64,000 nt of DNA, taken from contig NZ_JAAMQM010000016.1 in assembly GCF_013523055.1 (NCBI RefSeq), positions 1 to 64,000 on the forward strand, read 5' to 3'. The notes under the pieces are model-generated. The model was not told where the DNA came from, ran no database searches, and worked only from the letters and a program-made list of their open reading frames with translations. This DNA is from Pseudomonas capeferrum. GTDB lineage: Bacteria; Pseudomonadota; Gammaproteobacteria; Pseudomonadales; Pseudomonadaceae. Shown here piece after piece: positions 42,136 to 51,663 of this stretch (its first letter is position 1; each line of letters opens with the position of its first letter). The translations under genes were made by a program, and so were the position numbers.

Positions 42136-43502
42136 TATGCTGCCTCCACGTTGAGCATGAGTTGGGCATGGATGGCTTCGGCGGCCAGCTTGCCGTGTTG
42201 CACGGCCTGGACGGTGAGGTCCTGGCCCAGCGCGGTGCAGTCGCCTCCGGCATAGATGCCGGGCAGGCTGGTGCGCATGTAGGTGTCGACGCGGATGCGT
42301 TCGCCGTCGCGGGCCAACTGTGCGGCCAGCGGGTCGCTCAGGCTGGCATCGTCGAAGCGCTGGCCGATGGCTTTGAAGATGGCGTCGGCGGCCAGCTCGA
42401 AGGTTTCGCCGGTATCGCGCAGCCGGCCCTCAACCAGTTGCGTGCGGGCAAAGCGCATGCCGCGCACGCGTCCGTCATCGTCCAGTAGCACGGCGTCGGG
42501 CCGTGCCCAGGTGTGCAGACGCACCTGGTTGGCCTTGGCGATGTCCTGTTCGTGCTCGGTGGCGCCCATGTCTGCGTGGCCGCGGCGGTACACCAGGTTG
42601 ACGTCGCGGGCGCCCAGGCGGCTCATCTGCACGGCCATGTCGATGGCCGTGTTACCGGCGCCGATGACCAGGCAGCGATCGGCCAGCGGCAATTGCGAGA
42701 GGTCGTCGGCCTGGCGCAGCTCGCGGATATAGGCGGTGGCGGCGAGCAGGCCGGGGGCTTCTTCGTCCGGCAAGCCCAGCTGGCGCACGGCGTTCAGGCC
42801 AAGACCGAGAAACACCGCGTCGTAGTGCTGGTGCAACTCGCCCAGGCTGAGGTTGGCGCCCAGGCGCTGGCCATGGCGGATCTCGATACCGCCGATGCCG
42901 AGCAGGAACGCCACCTCGCGCTGGGCGTAGTCGTCCACCAGCTTGTAGCGGGCGATGCCGTACTCGTTGAGGCCCGCGGCCTTTTCCTGTGCCTCGAATA
43001 CCACCACGTCGTGGCCATGCATGGCCAGGCGGTGGGCGCAGGACAGTCCAGCGGGGCCAGCACCGACCACGGCGATGCGCTTGCCGGAGGGCGGCGAACG
43101 CTTGAACGGGTGCTCGGTGAAGGCGGCGTTGTCCAGCGCGTAGCGCTGCAGTTGGCCGATCAGCACCGGCGCGCATTCCTGGGCATTGTTACGCACGCAG
43201 GCCTGTTGGCAGAGGATCTCGGTCGGGCAGACGCGGGCACAGCTGCCGCCGAGGATGTTCGCCGAGAGGATGCGTTCGGCGGCGCCTTGCAGGTTCTCGT
43301 CGCTGATGCGATGAATGAACGAGGGGATGTCGATTTCGCTCGGGCACGCGTTGACGCACGGCGCATCGTAGCAGTACAGGCAGCGCGCGCTCTCCACGGC
43401 GGCCTGGCGGGCGGTGAGGGGCGGGGCGAGGTCGCCGAAGTTCTGGGCCAGCTGATCGGCGCCGGCCTGGGGGCGCGGCAAGTGGTTCAGGGCATCGATC
43501 AC
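42135..43502 (-). CDS. preT: NAD-dependent dihydropyrimidine dehydrogenase subunit PreT
   Basis: A 455-residue flavoprotein of the glutamate-synthase small-subunit type. The N-terminal Fe-S domain has CLYCYDAPCVNACP and CARVCPTEILCQQAC. Two nucleotide-binding motifs follow: GAGPAGLSCAH for FAD near residue 148 and GAGNTAIDMA for NAD(P)H near 280. A C-terminal YAGGDCT motif is near 420. It feeds electrons to PreA. Its last base overlaps the preA start; hydA lies 130 bp further upstream on the same strand. Confidence 0.94.
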   Translation of the reverse strand: MIDALNHLPRPQAGADQLAQNFGDLAPPLTARQAAVESARCLYCYDAPCVNACPSEIDIPSFIHRISDENLQGAAERILSANILGGSCARVCPTEILCQQACVRNNAQECAPVLIGQLQRYALDNAAFTEHPFKRSPPSGKRIAVVGAGPAGLSCAHRLAMHGHDVVVFEAQEKAAGLNEYGIARYKLVDDYAQREVAFLLGIGGIEIRHGQRLGANLSLGELHQHYDAVFLGLGLNAVRQLGLPDEEAPGLLAATAYIRELRQADDLSQLPLADRCLVIGAGNTAIDMAVQMSRLGARDVNLVYRRGHADMGATEHEQDIAKANQVRLHTWARPDAVLLDDDGRVRGMRFARTQLVEGRLRDTGETFELAADAIFKAIGQRFDDASLSDPLAAQLARDGERIRVDTYMRTSLPGIYAGGDCTALGQDLTVQAVQHGKLAAEAIHAQLMLNVEAA

Positions 43503-43632
43503 GGTTGTAGCCTCTCTCTTTTTTGTTGGACCAGGCGGCGGTTACCCGCGCGGTCCGTTCTGGGTGGATGGCAGTCAACGGCAATACGCCGCCGCCCGGC
43601 TTCTGCGAGCCGGTGCGGCATTGCGGATGGGT

Positions 43633-45072
43633 TCAGCGGCTGACGGGGGTCGGGCGCTGATGCTCGGCGCGGCGGCTGAGCACCTCGTACACCGAGGGAT
43701 AGGCCGGGCGTTCTACATAGCGGCCGGCGCCAGGTTCGGCGCGCAGGTCGCCATCGGCCCAGAGCACGCGGCCCTGGCTGATGGTGTGGCTGGGAATGCC
43801 GCGCACCGTACGGCCCTCGAAGATGTTGAAGTCGACGCGCTGGTGGTGGGTCTGCGCTGAGATCGTGCGGCTACCCTGCGGGTCCCACAGCACCAGGTCG
43901 GCGTCGGCGCCGACGCGGATCGCGCCCTTGCGTGGGAACAGGTTGAAGATCTTCGCGGTGTTGGTGGAGGTCAGCGCGACGAACTCGTGCATCGACAGGC
44001 GTCCGCTATTCACGCCCGCGTCCCACAGCACCGCCATGCGGTCCTCGATGCCGGCGGTGCCATTGGGGATGCGACTGAAATCGTCGCGCCCGGCAGCCTT
44101 CTGCTCGGCGCAGAAACAGCAGTGGTCGGTGGCGGTGGTGTGCAGGTTGCCCGACTGCAGCCCGCGCCACAGCGCCTCCTGATGCTCGCGCGCACGGAAC
44201 GGCGGGCTCATCACATAGCCGGCGGCGGTGGCCCAGTCCGGGTTGCGGTAGACACTGTCGTCGATCAGCAGGTGGCCGGGCAGCACTTCGCCGTACACCG
44301 GCTGGCCCTTGGCCCGGGCATAGGCGATTTCGTCCAGGGCCTCGCGGGTGGACACGTGCACCAGGTACACCGGCGTGCCGAGGGTCTCGGCGATGCGAAT
44401 GGCGCGGCTGGCGGCTTCGCCTTCGACCTGCGGCGGACGCGACAGAGGATGCGCCTCGGGCCCGGTCAGGCCCTGGGCCAGCAGCTTCTGCTGGAGGTGA
44501 TAGACCAGTTCGCCATTTTCAGCATGCACCGTGGGCACCGCGCCCAGTTGCAGGCAGCGCTCGAAGCTGGCCACCAGGGTATCGTCCGCGGCCATGATGG
44601 CGTTCTTGTAGGCCATGAAGTGCTTGAAGCTGTTCACCCCATGGTGAGCAACCAACTCGCCCATCTCTTCGGCCACCTGCTCGCTCCACCAGGTGATGGC
44701 GACGTGAAAGCCATAGTCGGCGGCAGACTTCTGTGCCCAGCCACGCCAGGTGTGAAAGGCCTCCAGCAACGATTGCTGCGGGCTGGGGATGACAAAGTCG
44801 ATGATCGAGGTGGTCCCCCCCGCGAGGCCCGCAGCGGTGCCGCTGAAGAAGTCGTCGCTGGCGACCGTGCCCATGAACGGCAATTGCATGTGGGTGTGGG
44901 GGTCGATGCCGCCGGGCATCAGGTACTGGCCGCTGCCATCGAGGATCTCGCAGCCGGCGGGAGGATCGAGGTTTTCGCCAATGGCACGGATCAAGCCATC
45001 GGCACACAGGACATCAGCGGGGTAGCTTTCTTCGTGGGTAACCACGGTGGCACCACGGATCAACAGGGACAT
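43633..45072 (-). CDS. hydA: Dihydropyrimidinase
   Basis: A 479-residue cyclic amidohydrolase. Metal motifs include GIDPHTHMQLPF (HxH near residues 58-60), the carbamylated lysine region FMAYKN near 155, and VHVSTREA plus ATDHCCF further on. It opens dihydrouracil or dihydrothymine to the N-carbamoyl-beta-amino acid, step two of reductive pyrimidine breakdown. It is the first gene on the minus strand, so preT and preA probably share its transcript. Also named pydB. Confidence 0.94.
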   Translation of the reverse strand: MSLLIRGATVVTHEESYPADVLCADGLIRAIGENLDPPAGCEILDGSGQYLMPGGIDPHTHMQLPFMGTVASDDFFSGTAAGLAGGTTSIIDFVIPSPQQSLLEAFHTWRGWAQKSAADYGFHVAITWWSEQVAEEMGELVAHHGVNSFKHFMAYKNAIMAADDTLVASFERCLQLGAVPTVHAENGELVYHLQQKLLAQGLTGPEAHPLSRPPQVEGEAASRAIRIAETLGTPVYLVHVSTREALDEIAYARAKGQPVYGEVLPGHLLIDDSVYRNPDWATAAGYVMSPPFRAREHQEALWRGLQSGNLHTTATDHCCFCAEQKAAGRDDFSRIPNGTAGIEDRMAVLWDAGVNSGRLSMHEFVALTSTNTAKIFNLFPRKGAIRVGADADLVLWDPQGSRTISAQTHHQRVDFNIFEGRTVRGIPSHTISQGRVLWADGDLRAEPGAGRYVERPAYPSVYEVLSRRAEHQRPTPVSR

Positions 45073-45157
45073 GCCGTCTTCCTCGCAGGCTGACCGGTCT
45101 TTGGCCGGTTCTTGAAATTATGGTGTTGCCAGATAACCGAAGGACCCATTGCAATCC

Positions 45158-45171
45158 TGTCAGGCCTGACA
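45158..45171. promoter_or_regulatory. Perfect palindrome TGTCAGGCCTGACA upstream of hydA
   Basis: A 14-bp perfect dyad, 86 bp upstream of the hydA start. It suits a dimeric regulator such as the nearby RutR-like TetR protein, but could be chance or bind another factor. Confidence 0.4.
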
Positions 45172-45274
45172 AGAATGAAATCTAGATGCCGAATTGATAT
45201 TCTTCAAGAAATTTTTTTATAAGTTTATAACTTACTTAAATTATTGAAGTTTAAGTAATTTTTTCTTAAATCAC

Positions 45275-45302
45275 CAAAATGGTGAGCTCCATCACCATTT
45301 TG
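45275..45302. promoter_or_regulatory. Inverted repeat with 11-bp perfect arms, operator candidate
   Basis: CAAAATGGTGA at 45275-45285 and TCACCATTTTG at 45292-45302, spacer GCTCCA. It lies in the AT-rich core between the divergent hydA and permease genes. The size and symmetry fit a repressor operator; the binding protein is unknown. Confidence 0.5.
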
Positions 45303-45687
45303 ACGCACTTGACAAGAAGCCAAATTGGTCAAGATTTTCCATGCAAAATCAGCCGTTTGAAACCTGGTGTAAGGCGCGGGCCGCGCCGAGAAAAATCCAG
45401 GCTGCACCAGATTGAAACCTGACGCAGTGGCCAATGCTGGCCCGGGGTGGTGCGAGCGGTGAGAGAGGGCGCTGGCGCGACTTTTCCGGTTGTCGAGGAA
45501 GGCTTTGCAGATCAGCCAGTTACCTCCGGTAGGCGGCGGCCAGCGGGACGGCTTAGGCCAACCCGGCACGCTTATTGAGTGCGCCCGCAGCCAGGCCGGG
45601 CCGCAGGTGCAGTACTGGTGGTGTATGTACTCCGGCCATCGCATTAGCCCGATGAGCGAACAACTAAAAAAATCTGGAGAAGGCCCC

Positions 45688-47178
45688 ATGCAACAGAGCA
45701 GATCTGAAGTGATCGAGCAGGATGGGCTGTACGAGCTGTCCGCCGGCAGCGATGTCCTCGACAGCCCCCGCTACAACCACGACATTGCGCCCACCCAGGT
45801 GCATCAGCGCACCTGGAACAAGTGGCACATCACCGCCCTGTGGGTGGGAATGTCCATCTGTGTCCCGACCTACACCCTCGGCGGCGTACTGACGGCCTAC
45901 TTCGGCCTGAGCGTGGGCGAGGCGCTGCTGGCGATCCTGCTGGCCAACCTCATCGTGCTGATACCGCTGACGCTCAACGCCTTTCCTGGCACCAAGTACG
46001 GGATTCCCTTCCCGGTACTGCTGCGCTCCTCGTTCGGCATCCTCGGCTCCAACGTGCCCTGCCTGATCCGCGCGGTGGTCGCCTGCGGCTGGTTCGGCAT
46101 CCAGACGATGTTCGGCGGGCTGGCGATTCACCTGTTCCTCGGCTCGATGTTCGAAGGCTGGAAATCGCTGGGCGGCACCGGCGAGGTGATTGGCTTCATG
46201 ATTTTCTGGACGCTCAACCTGTGGGTAGTGCTGCGCGGCGCGGAGTCGATCAAATGGCTGGAAACCCTCTCGGCGCCGTTGCTGGTCGCGGTCGGCTTCG
46301 GCTTGCTGTTCTGGGCGCTGCCGCACATGTCGATGAGCGAGTTGCTGGCCCAGCCGCCAAAACGTCCTGAAGGGGCCAGCGTGGTCGGCTACTTCTGCGC
46401 CGGGCTGACCGCGATGGTCGGCTTCTGGGCCACGCTGTCGCTGAACATTCCGGACTTCAGCCGCTACGCCAAGACCCAGAAAGACCAGATCCTCGGGCAG
46501 ATCTTCGGCTTGCCGTTGACCATGTTCCTGTTCTCCGCCCTGGGCGTGGTCATGACCGCGGCCTCGGCCTCGCTGGTCGGAGAAACGGTGTCCGACCCGG
46601 TGAGCCTGATCGGCCGCATCCAGAGCCCCGGCTGGGTAGCCCTGGCCATGGCGTTGATCGTGATCGCCACGCTGTCGACCAATACCGCCGCGAACATCGT
46701 CTCGCCGACCAACGATTTCCAGAACATCGCGCCACGCCACATCGGTCGCACCCGAGCGGTACTCCTGACGGGCCTGATCGGCCTGTTGCTGATGGGGCAC
46801 GAGCTGCTGAAGAAGCTTGGCTGGATCGTTTCCGACGTGAGTCTGGAGAGCGTCTATTCCAACTGGTTGCTGGGCTATTCCAGCCTCCTCGGACCGATTG
46901 CCGGGATCATGGTGGTGGACTACTTCCTGATCCGCGGCCAGCGCCTGGACCTTGCCGGTCTGTACCGCGACGACGTCTACCCGGCCTGGAACTGGGCCGG
47001 CTTCGCCGCCTTCGCGCTGCCGGTGGCGCTGACCGTCATGGCCATTGGCAACAGCAGCTTCAGCTGGTTCTACGATTACGGCTGGTTTACCGGCTCGCTG
47101 CTCGGCGCGGCGCTGTACTACGCCTTGGGCGGCATGGTGGCGCGTCGCCCGGTGCGCCTGGCCAAGCCGTTGCCCTGA
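45688..47178 (+). CDS. NCS1-family nucleobase/hydantoin permease
   Basis: A 496-residue permease with about 12 transmembrane segments. The NCS1 features are the N-terminal RTWNKWHITALWVGMSICVPTYTLGG, PVLLRSSFGILGSN and the central NIPDFSRYAKTQKDQILGQ; NTAANIVSPTNDFQN follows. It likely imports uracil, thymine or hydantoins for the adjacent pathway. The start is ATG 45688 with TGGAGAAGG just upstream; the frame open to 45490 is not conserved in character. Confidence 0.9.
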   Translation: MQQSRSEVIEQDGLYELSAGSDVLDSPRYNHDIAPTQVHQRTWNKWHITALWVGMSICVPTYTLGGVLTAYFGLSVGEALLAILLANLIVLIPLTLNAFPGTKYGIPFPVLLRSSFGILGSNVPCLIRAVVACGWFGIQTMFGGLAIHLFLGSMFEGWKSLGGTGEVIGFMIFWTLNLWVVLRGAESIKWLETLSAPLLVAVGFGLLFWALPHMSMSELLAQPPKRPEGASVVGYFCAGLTAMVGFWATLSLNIPDFSRYAKTQKDQILGQIFGLPLTMFLFSALGVVMTAASASLVGETVSDPVSLIGRIQSPGWVALAMALIVIATLSTNTAANIVSPTNDFQNIAPRHIGRTRAVLLTGLIGLLLMGHELLKKLGWIVSDVSLESVYSNWLLGYSSLLGPIAGIMVVDYFLIRGQRLDLAGLYRDDVYPAWNWAGFAAFALPVALTVMAIGNSSFSWFYDYGWFTGSLLGAALYYALGGMVARRPVRLAKPLP

Positions 47179-47240
47179 TTACCCCACGGCCGCGTCACGG
47201 CGCGGTCCCATGCAGAAAGACCCGCCTGAGGAGACAACTC

Positions 47241-48524
47241 ATGAATCCTGTCAAGGATGTCCTGCAATCCACCGAGAGCCATATCGACAGCGCGCGCTTG
47301 TGGCAGTCACTGATGGATCTCGCGCGCCTGGGCGCCACCGCCAAGGGCGGGGTCTGTCGTCTGACGCTGACCGACCTCGACCGCCAAGCCCGTGATCTGT
47401 TCGTGCAATGGTGCGAAGCCGCCGGCTGCGCCGTCAGTGTCGACGCGGTCGGCAATATTTTCGCCCGCCGTCCTGGACGCAATCCCGCGCTACCACCGGT
47501 AATGACCGGCAGCCACATCGACACACAGCCCACCGGTGGCAAGTTCGACGGCTGCTTCGGCGTGATGGCCGGGCTGGAGGTGATCCGAATCCTCAACGAC
47601 CTGGGCCTGGAAACCGAAGCGCCGCTGGAAGTGGTGGTCTGGACCAACGAGGAGGGCTCGCGCTTCGCGCCCTGCATGATGGGTTCCGGGGTATTCGCCG
47701 GCAAGTTCACCCTGGAGGAGACCCTGGCCAAGCGCGATGCCCAGGGCACCACCGTCTTTGATGCGCTGAACGCCATCGGCTACGCGGGTTCGCGCCCGGT
47801 GCTCGGACACCCGGTAGGCGCTTATTTCGAGGCCCACATCGAGCAGGGACCGATTCTCGAGGACCAGGCCAAGACCATCGGCGTAGTGCTTGGCGCGCTG
47901 GGACAGAAGTGGTTCGACCTGACCCTGCGCGGCGTCGAGGCCCACGCCGGCCCCACGCCCATGCACCTGCGCAAGGACGCCCTGGTGGGCGCCGCCGCGG
48001 TGGTCGAGGCGGTCAACCGCGCGGCCCTCGGCCATCAGCCGCATGCCTGCGGCACCGTTGGCTGCCTGCAGGCCTACCCGGGGTCGCGCAATGTCATCCC
48101 TGGGGAAGTGCGCATGACCTTGGATTTCCGGCATCTGGAGAGCGAGCACTTGGACGCGATGATCGCGCAGGTCCGCCAGGTCATCGAAGACACCTGCGCC
48201 AAGCATGGCCTGAGCCACGAGCTGACGCCTACGGCAGACTTCCCCGCCTTGTACTTCGACGACAGCTGCGTCCAAGCCGTGCGCGACTCGGCGCGTACCC
48301 TGGGATTAGGGCACATGGATATTGTCAGCGGGGCAGGGCATGACGCGATTTTCCTCGCCGAGCTGGGGCCGGCGGGGATGATCTTCGTGCCCTGTGAGGG
48401 CGGGATCAGTCACAACGAGATCGAGAACGCCACGCCACAGGACCTGGCCGCCGGCTGCGCGGTGTTGCTGCGCGCCATGCTCGCGGCATCGGAGGCGATA
48501 GCAAGCGGGCGTCTGGCCGCCTGA
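47241..48524 (+). CDS. N-carbamoyl-beta-alanine amidohydrolase (Zn-dependent, M20 family)
   Basis: A 427-residue hydantoinase/carbamoylase-family amidase. Metal-site motifs are TGSHIDTQPTGGKFDGCFGV near residue 90 and WTNEEGSRFAPCMMGSGVFAG near 135, followed by a dimerisation domain (GVEAHAGPTPMHLRKDAL) and the C-terminal SGAGHDAIFLAELGPAGMIF. It hydrolyses N-carbamoyl-beta-alanine to beta-alanine, CO2 and ammonia, completing reductive uracil breakdown; called pydC or hyuC. It follows the permease by 62 bp with GAGGAG before its ATG. Confidence 0.9.
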   Translation: MNPVKDVLQSTESHIDSARLWQSLMDLARLGATAKGGVCRLTLTDLDRQARDLFVQWCEAAGCAVSVDAVGNIFARRPGRNPALPPVMTGSHIDTQPTGGKFDGCFGVMAGLEVIRILNDLGLETEAPLEVVVWTNEEGSRFAPCMMGSGVFAGKFTLEETLAKRDAQGTTVFDALNAIGYAGSRPVLGHPVGAYFEAHIEQGPILEDQAKTIGVVLGALGQKWFDLTLRGVEAHAGPTPMHLRKDALVGAAAVVEAVNRAALGHQPHACGTVGCLQAYPGSRNVIPGEVRMTLDFRHLESEHLDAMIAQVRQVIEDTCAKHGLSHELTPTADFPALYFDDSCVQAVRDSARTLGLGHMDIVSGAGHDAIFLAELGPAGMIFVPCEGGISHNEIENATPQDLAAGCAVLLRAMLAASEAIASGRLAA

Positions 48525-48808
48525 GAAGTGCTCCCGGCCTCGCAAGGGGCCGGTCGTTTCCATGGCAACATCGGGCTATTGCACTGGCATAGCATTTGAA
48601 ATGTACGACGTCGCCAGACAGAATCGCGCCCCGATCCGGCCAAAAACACGGTAAGCCGCGAGGCCACCAGGGTCATCAAGCGGGGCGGGTAGGTAGAGGG
48701 AGAAGGCAACCCGGACCCCAAAAGTCCCGACTCGGGTGTAGAATATCGCTCCTTTTCAGCGGGCTACCCCCACCCCTCGGTAGCCCCGGACGCCTTCGAG
48801 GACCTGAG

Positions 48809-49990
48809 ATGACCCGTATCGGAACCCCATTGTCGCCCACCGCGACCCGCGTACTGCTCTGCGGCTGCGGCGAGCTGGGCAAGGAAGTGGTAATCGAACT
48901 GCAACGCCTGGGCGTCGAAGTGATCGCGGTCGACCGCTACGCCAATGCGCCCGCCATGCAGGTCGCTCACCGCAGTCATGTCGTCAACATGCTCGACGGC
49001 GTCGCCCTGCGCGCGATCATCGAAGCCGAGAAGCCGCATTACATCGTCCCGGAAATCGAAGCCATCGCCACCGCGACCCTGGTCGAACTGGAGCAGGAAG
49101 GATTCAATGTAGTACCTACCGCCCGCGCCACCCAGCTCACCATGAACCGCGAAGGGATCCGCCGTCTGGCCGCTGAAGAACTGGACCTGCCCACTTCGCC
49201 ATACCACTTCGCCGATACCTTCGAAGACTACAGCAAGGCTGTCGGCGACCTGGGCTATCCCTGCGTGGTCAAGCCGGTGATGAGTTCGTCCGGCAAGGGC
49301 CAGAGCCTGCTGCGTAGCGCCGACGACCTGCAGAAGGCCTGGGATTACGCTCAAGAAGGCGGTCGCGCGGGCAAGGGTCGAGTCATCATCGAAGGCTTCA
49401 TCGATTTCGACTACGAGATCACCCTGCTGACCGTGCGTCATGTCGGCGGCACTACCTTCCTGGCGCCCGTCGGGCACCGCCAGGAAAAAGGCGACTACCA
49501 GGAATCCTGGCAGCCTCAAGCCATGAGCGCCAAGGCCCTGGCCGAGTCCGAGCGGGTAGCCAAGGCAGTGACCGACGCCTTGGGCGGTCGTGGCCTGTTC
49601 GGGGTCGAGCTGTTCGTCAAGGGCGACCAGGTATGGTTCAGTGAAGTCTCTCCACGCCCGCACGATACCGGCCTGGTGACGCTGATCTCACAGGACCTGT
49701 CGCAGTTCGCCCTGCACGCACGCGCCATCCTCGGCCTGCCGATCCCGACAGTTCGCCAGTTCGGCCCTTCGGCTTCCGCGGTCATCCTGGTCGAAGGCAA
49801 GTCCAGCCAGACCGCGTTCGCCAACCTGGGCGCGGCCCTCGGCGAACCCGATACGGCCATCCGCCTGTTCGGCAAGCCGGAAGTCGATGGCCAGCGCCGC
49901 ATGGGCGTCTGCCTGGCGCGGGACGAGTCGATCGAGGCTGCGCGTGCCAAGGCGACCCGCGCCGCTCAAGCGGTCAAGATCGAGTTCTGA
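48809..49990 (+). CDS. purT: Formate-dependent phosphoribosylglycinamide formyltransferase
   Basis: A 393-residue ATP-grasp enzyme making formyl-GAR from GAR, formate and ATP (purine step three). The N-terminal VLLCGCGELGKEVVIELQRLG nucleotide fold is followed by the ATP-grasp region KPVMSSSGKGQSLLRSADDL and the catalytic FGVELFVKGDQVWFSEVSPRPHDTG. ATG 48809 is used; sequence upstream in the same frame is non-coding. The 284-bp gap before it shows no other gene. Confidence 0.95.
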   Translation: MTRIGTPLSPTATRVLLCGCGELGKEVVIELQRLGVEVIAVDRYANAPAMQVAHRSHVVNMLDGVALRAIIEAEKPHYIVPEIEAIATATLVELEQEGFNVVPTARATQLTMNREGIRRLAAEELDLPTSPYHFADTFEDYSKAVGDLGYPCVVKPVMSSSGKGQSLLRSADDLQKAWDYAQEGGRAGKGRVIIEGFIDFDYEITLLTVRHVGGTTFLAPVGHRQEKGDYQESWQPQAMSAKALAESERVAKAVTDALGGRGLFGVELFVKGDQVWFSEVSPRPHDTGLVTLISQDLSQFALHARAILGLPIPTVRQFGPSASAVILVEGKSSQTAFANLGAALGEPDTAIRLFGKPEVDGQRRMGVCLARDESIEAARAKATRAAQAVKIEF

Positions 49991-50101
49991 GGCTTTGGTC
50001 GCGGGCTCGCCTCATGGCAGCCCGCCCTCTGGATCAAGTCGCCGCATAGACAGCTCCGTCATCTCGATTCTGGTGCGGCGCTGTCCATCGGCAGGCATAG
50101 C

Positions 50102-51406
50102 CTATAGCTGGTTGTTGCGCGTCTCTTTCAGGCACAGCACGGCGATCAGGCTGAGCACGGCCGCTGCCGATACGTAGCCTCCCACCCAGCTCAGTCCGCC
50201 CATGCTCACCAGTTGCTGAGCGAAGAACGGTGCCGCCGAGGCGCCGACGATACCGCCCAGGTTGTACGCTGCCGACGCGCCGGTATAGCGCACGTGGGTC
50301 GGGAACAGCTCCGGGAGCAGGGCGCCCATAGGCGCGAAGGTCACGCCCATGAGGAACAGTTCGATAGCCAGGAACAGAGCCACGCCCGTGGTCGAACCCG
50401 AGGTCAGCAGCGGCTCCATGGTGAACCCGGAGGCGACCGCCAGCAGGCCACCGACGATCAGCACCGGCTTGCGCCCGTAGCGGTCACTGAGCCAGGCCGA
50501 CAGCGGCGTGGCCAGCGCCATGAAGACCACGGCAAAGCACAGCAGGCCGAGGAAGGTCTCTCGGCTGTAGCCCAGGGTCGAGACGCCGTAACTGAGCGAG
50601 AACACCGTCGAGATGTAGAACAGTGCGTAGCACACCACCATGGCGCCCGCGCCCAGCAGGGTCGGCATCCAGTATTGGGTAAGGACATCCACCACCGGCA
50701 TCTTCACGCGCTCCTGACGCGCGACAGCCTTGGCGAACACGGGGCTCTCCTCGAGCTTCAGGCGAACATAAAGCCCCACCAGCACCAGCGCGGCGCTGAG
50801 CAGGAAGGGAATCCGCCAGCCCCATTCGCGGAACTGCTCGTCACTGAGCGCCAGAGCCAGGGTCAGGAACAGGCCATTGGCCGCGAGGAAGCCGATGGAC
50901 GGGCCCAGTTGCGGGAACATGCCGAACCAGGCGCGTTTGCCTTCCGGGGCGTTTTCGGTGGCCAGCAGGGCAGCACCGCCCCACTCGCCGCCCAGGCCCA
51001 GGCCCTGGCAGAAGCGCAGCACACACAGGATGATCGGCGCCCAGACACCGATGCTGTCGTATCCCGGCAGAACACCGATCAGCGTGGTGGATACGCCCAT
51101 CAGCAATAGCGAGGCGACCAGGGTCGACTTGCGTCCGATGCGGTCGCCGAAATGACCGAACAGCGCAGAACCCAATGGCCGGGCAAGGAAGGCAATGCCG
51201 AAGGTCATGAAGGCCGCCAGCATCTGTGCGGTGCCAGATCCGGACGGGAAGAACACCGGGCCGATCACCAGGGCGGCGGCGGTGGCGTAGACGTAGAAAT
51301 CGTAGAATTCGATGGCGGTGCCGATGAAGCTGGCCGTGGCCACGCGCGCGGGCGAGTTGACCGGGGCGTCCGGGGTCGAGCCGGCATAGGTGCTGCTGGT
51401 TGTCAT
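50102..51406 (-). CDS. MFS transporter, metabolite:H+ symporter (MHS) family
   Basis: A 434-residue carrier of the MHS group, recognised by the opening ATASFIGTAIEFYDFYVYATAAAL and FGHFGDRIGRKSTLVASLLLMG, and the typical GLGLGGEWGGAALLATENAPEGKRA. About 12 membrane segments. MHS proteins import organic acids or osmolytes such as proline, betaine, citrate or shikimate; which one cannot be told. The start is ATG 51406; the ORF extension to 51547 has no MFS character. Convergent with purT. Confidence 0.87.
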   Translation of the reverse strand: MTTSSTYAGSTPDAPVNSPARVATASFIGTAIEFYDFYVYATAAALVIGPVFFPSGSGTAQMLAAFMTFGIAFLARPLGSALFGHFGDRIGRKSTLVASLLLMGVSTTLIGVLPGYDSIGVWAPIILCVLRFCQGLGLGGEWGGAALLATENAPEGKRAWFGMFPQLGPSIGFLAANGLFLTLALALSDEQFREWGWRIPFLLSAALVLVGLYVRLKLEESPVFAKAVARQERVKMPVVDVLTQYWMPTLLGAGAMVVCYALFYISTVFSLSYGVSTLGYSRETFLGLLCFAVVFMALATPLSAWLSDRYGRKPVLIVGGLLAVASGFTMEPLLTSGSTTGVALFLAIELFLMGVTFAPMGALLPELFPTHVRYTGASAAYNLGGIVGASAAPFFAQQLVSMGGLSWVGGYVSAAAVLSLIAVLCLKETRNNQL

Positions 51407-51663
51407 GCGTAGGTCCCTGACAGTCGGAATGCTCCATGGGCATTGTCCACGCGCGGCCCAGGCAGGCACGGGCACGCGGACGCCGGAGCGTATTGTTGTA
51501 GGTCGCCGGATTGACACTGGCCCGTGGGGGTAGGGCGGGGCGGGCACTGTTCGGGGTGGTGAAGCAGGGCCGTGAGCGTGTCAGTCGTGCGGACTGGCCG
51601 TCTGTCGTCGGATGCGGGTAGCGGGCGACACGGCAGGGCTGGGTAAGCGTGACCCGAGTATAA

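Larger units (their letters stand above)
45073..45687. promoter_or_regulatory. Divergent control region of the pyrimidine-degradation genes
   Basis: 615 bases between hydA (minus) and the NCS1 permease (plus) without a gene. 45180-45350 is strikingly AT-rich for this genome. It contains a perfect 14-bp palindrome at 45158-45171, an inverted repeat at 45275-45302 and a CTTGAC/GTCAAG pair (45308-45313, 45328-45333) including TTGGTCAA, which matches one half of the RutR consensus TTGACCAnnTGGTCAA. The rest, 45350-45687, shows no obvious element. Confidence 0.6.

Noticed and set aside
43987..45093. 368-residue plus-strand ORF opposite dihydropyrimidinase
   Set aside because: Antisense shadow of an enzyme gene with intact metal-binding motifs.
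49991..50101. Terminator between convergent purT and MFS gene
   Set aside because: A GCGGGCT/AGCCCGC pair exists, but the loop is long and there is no T-run on either strand.
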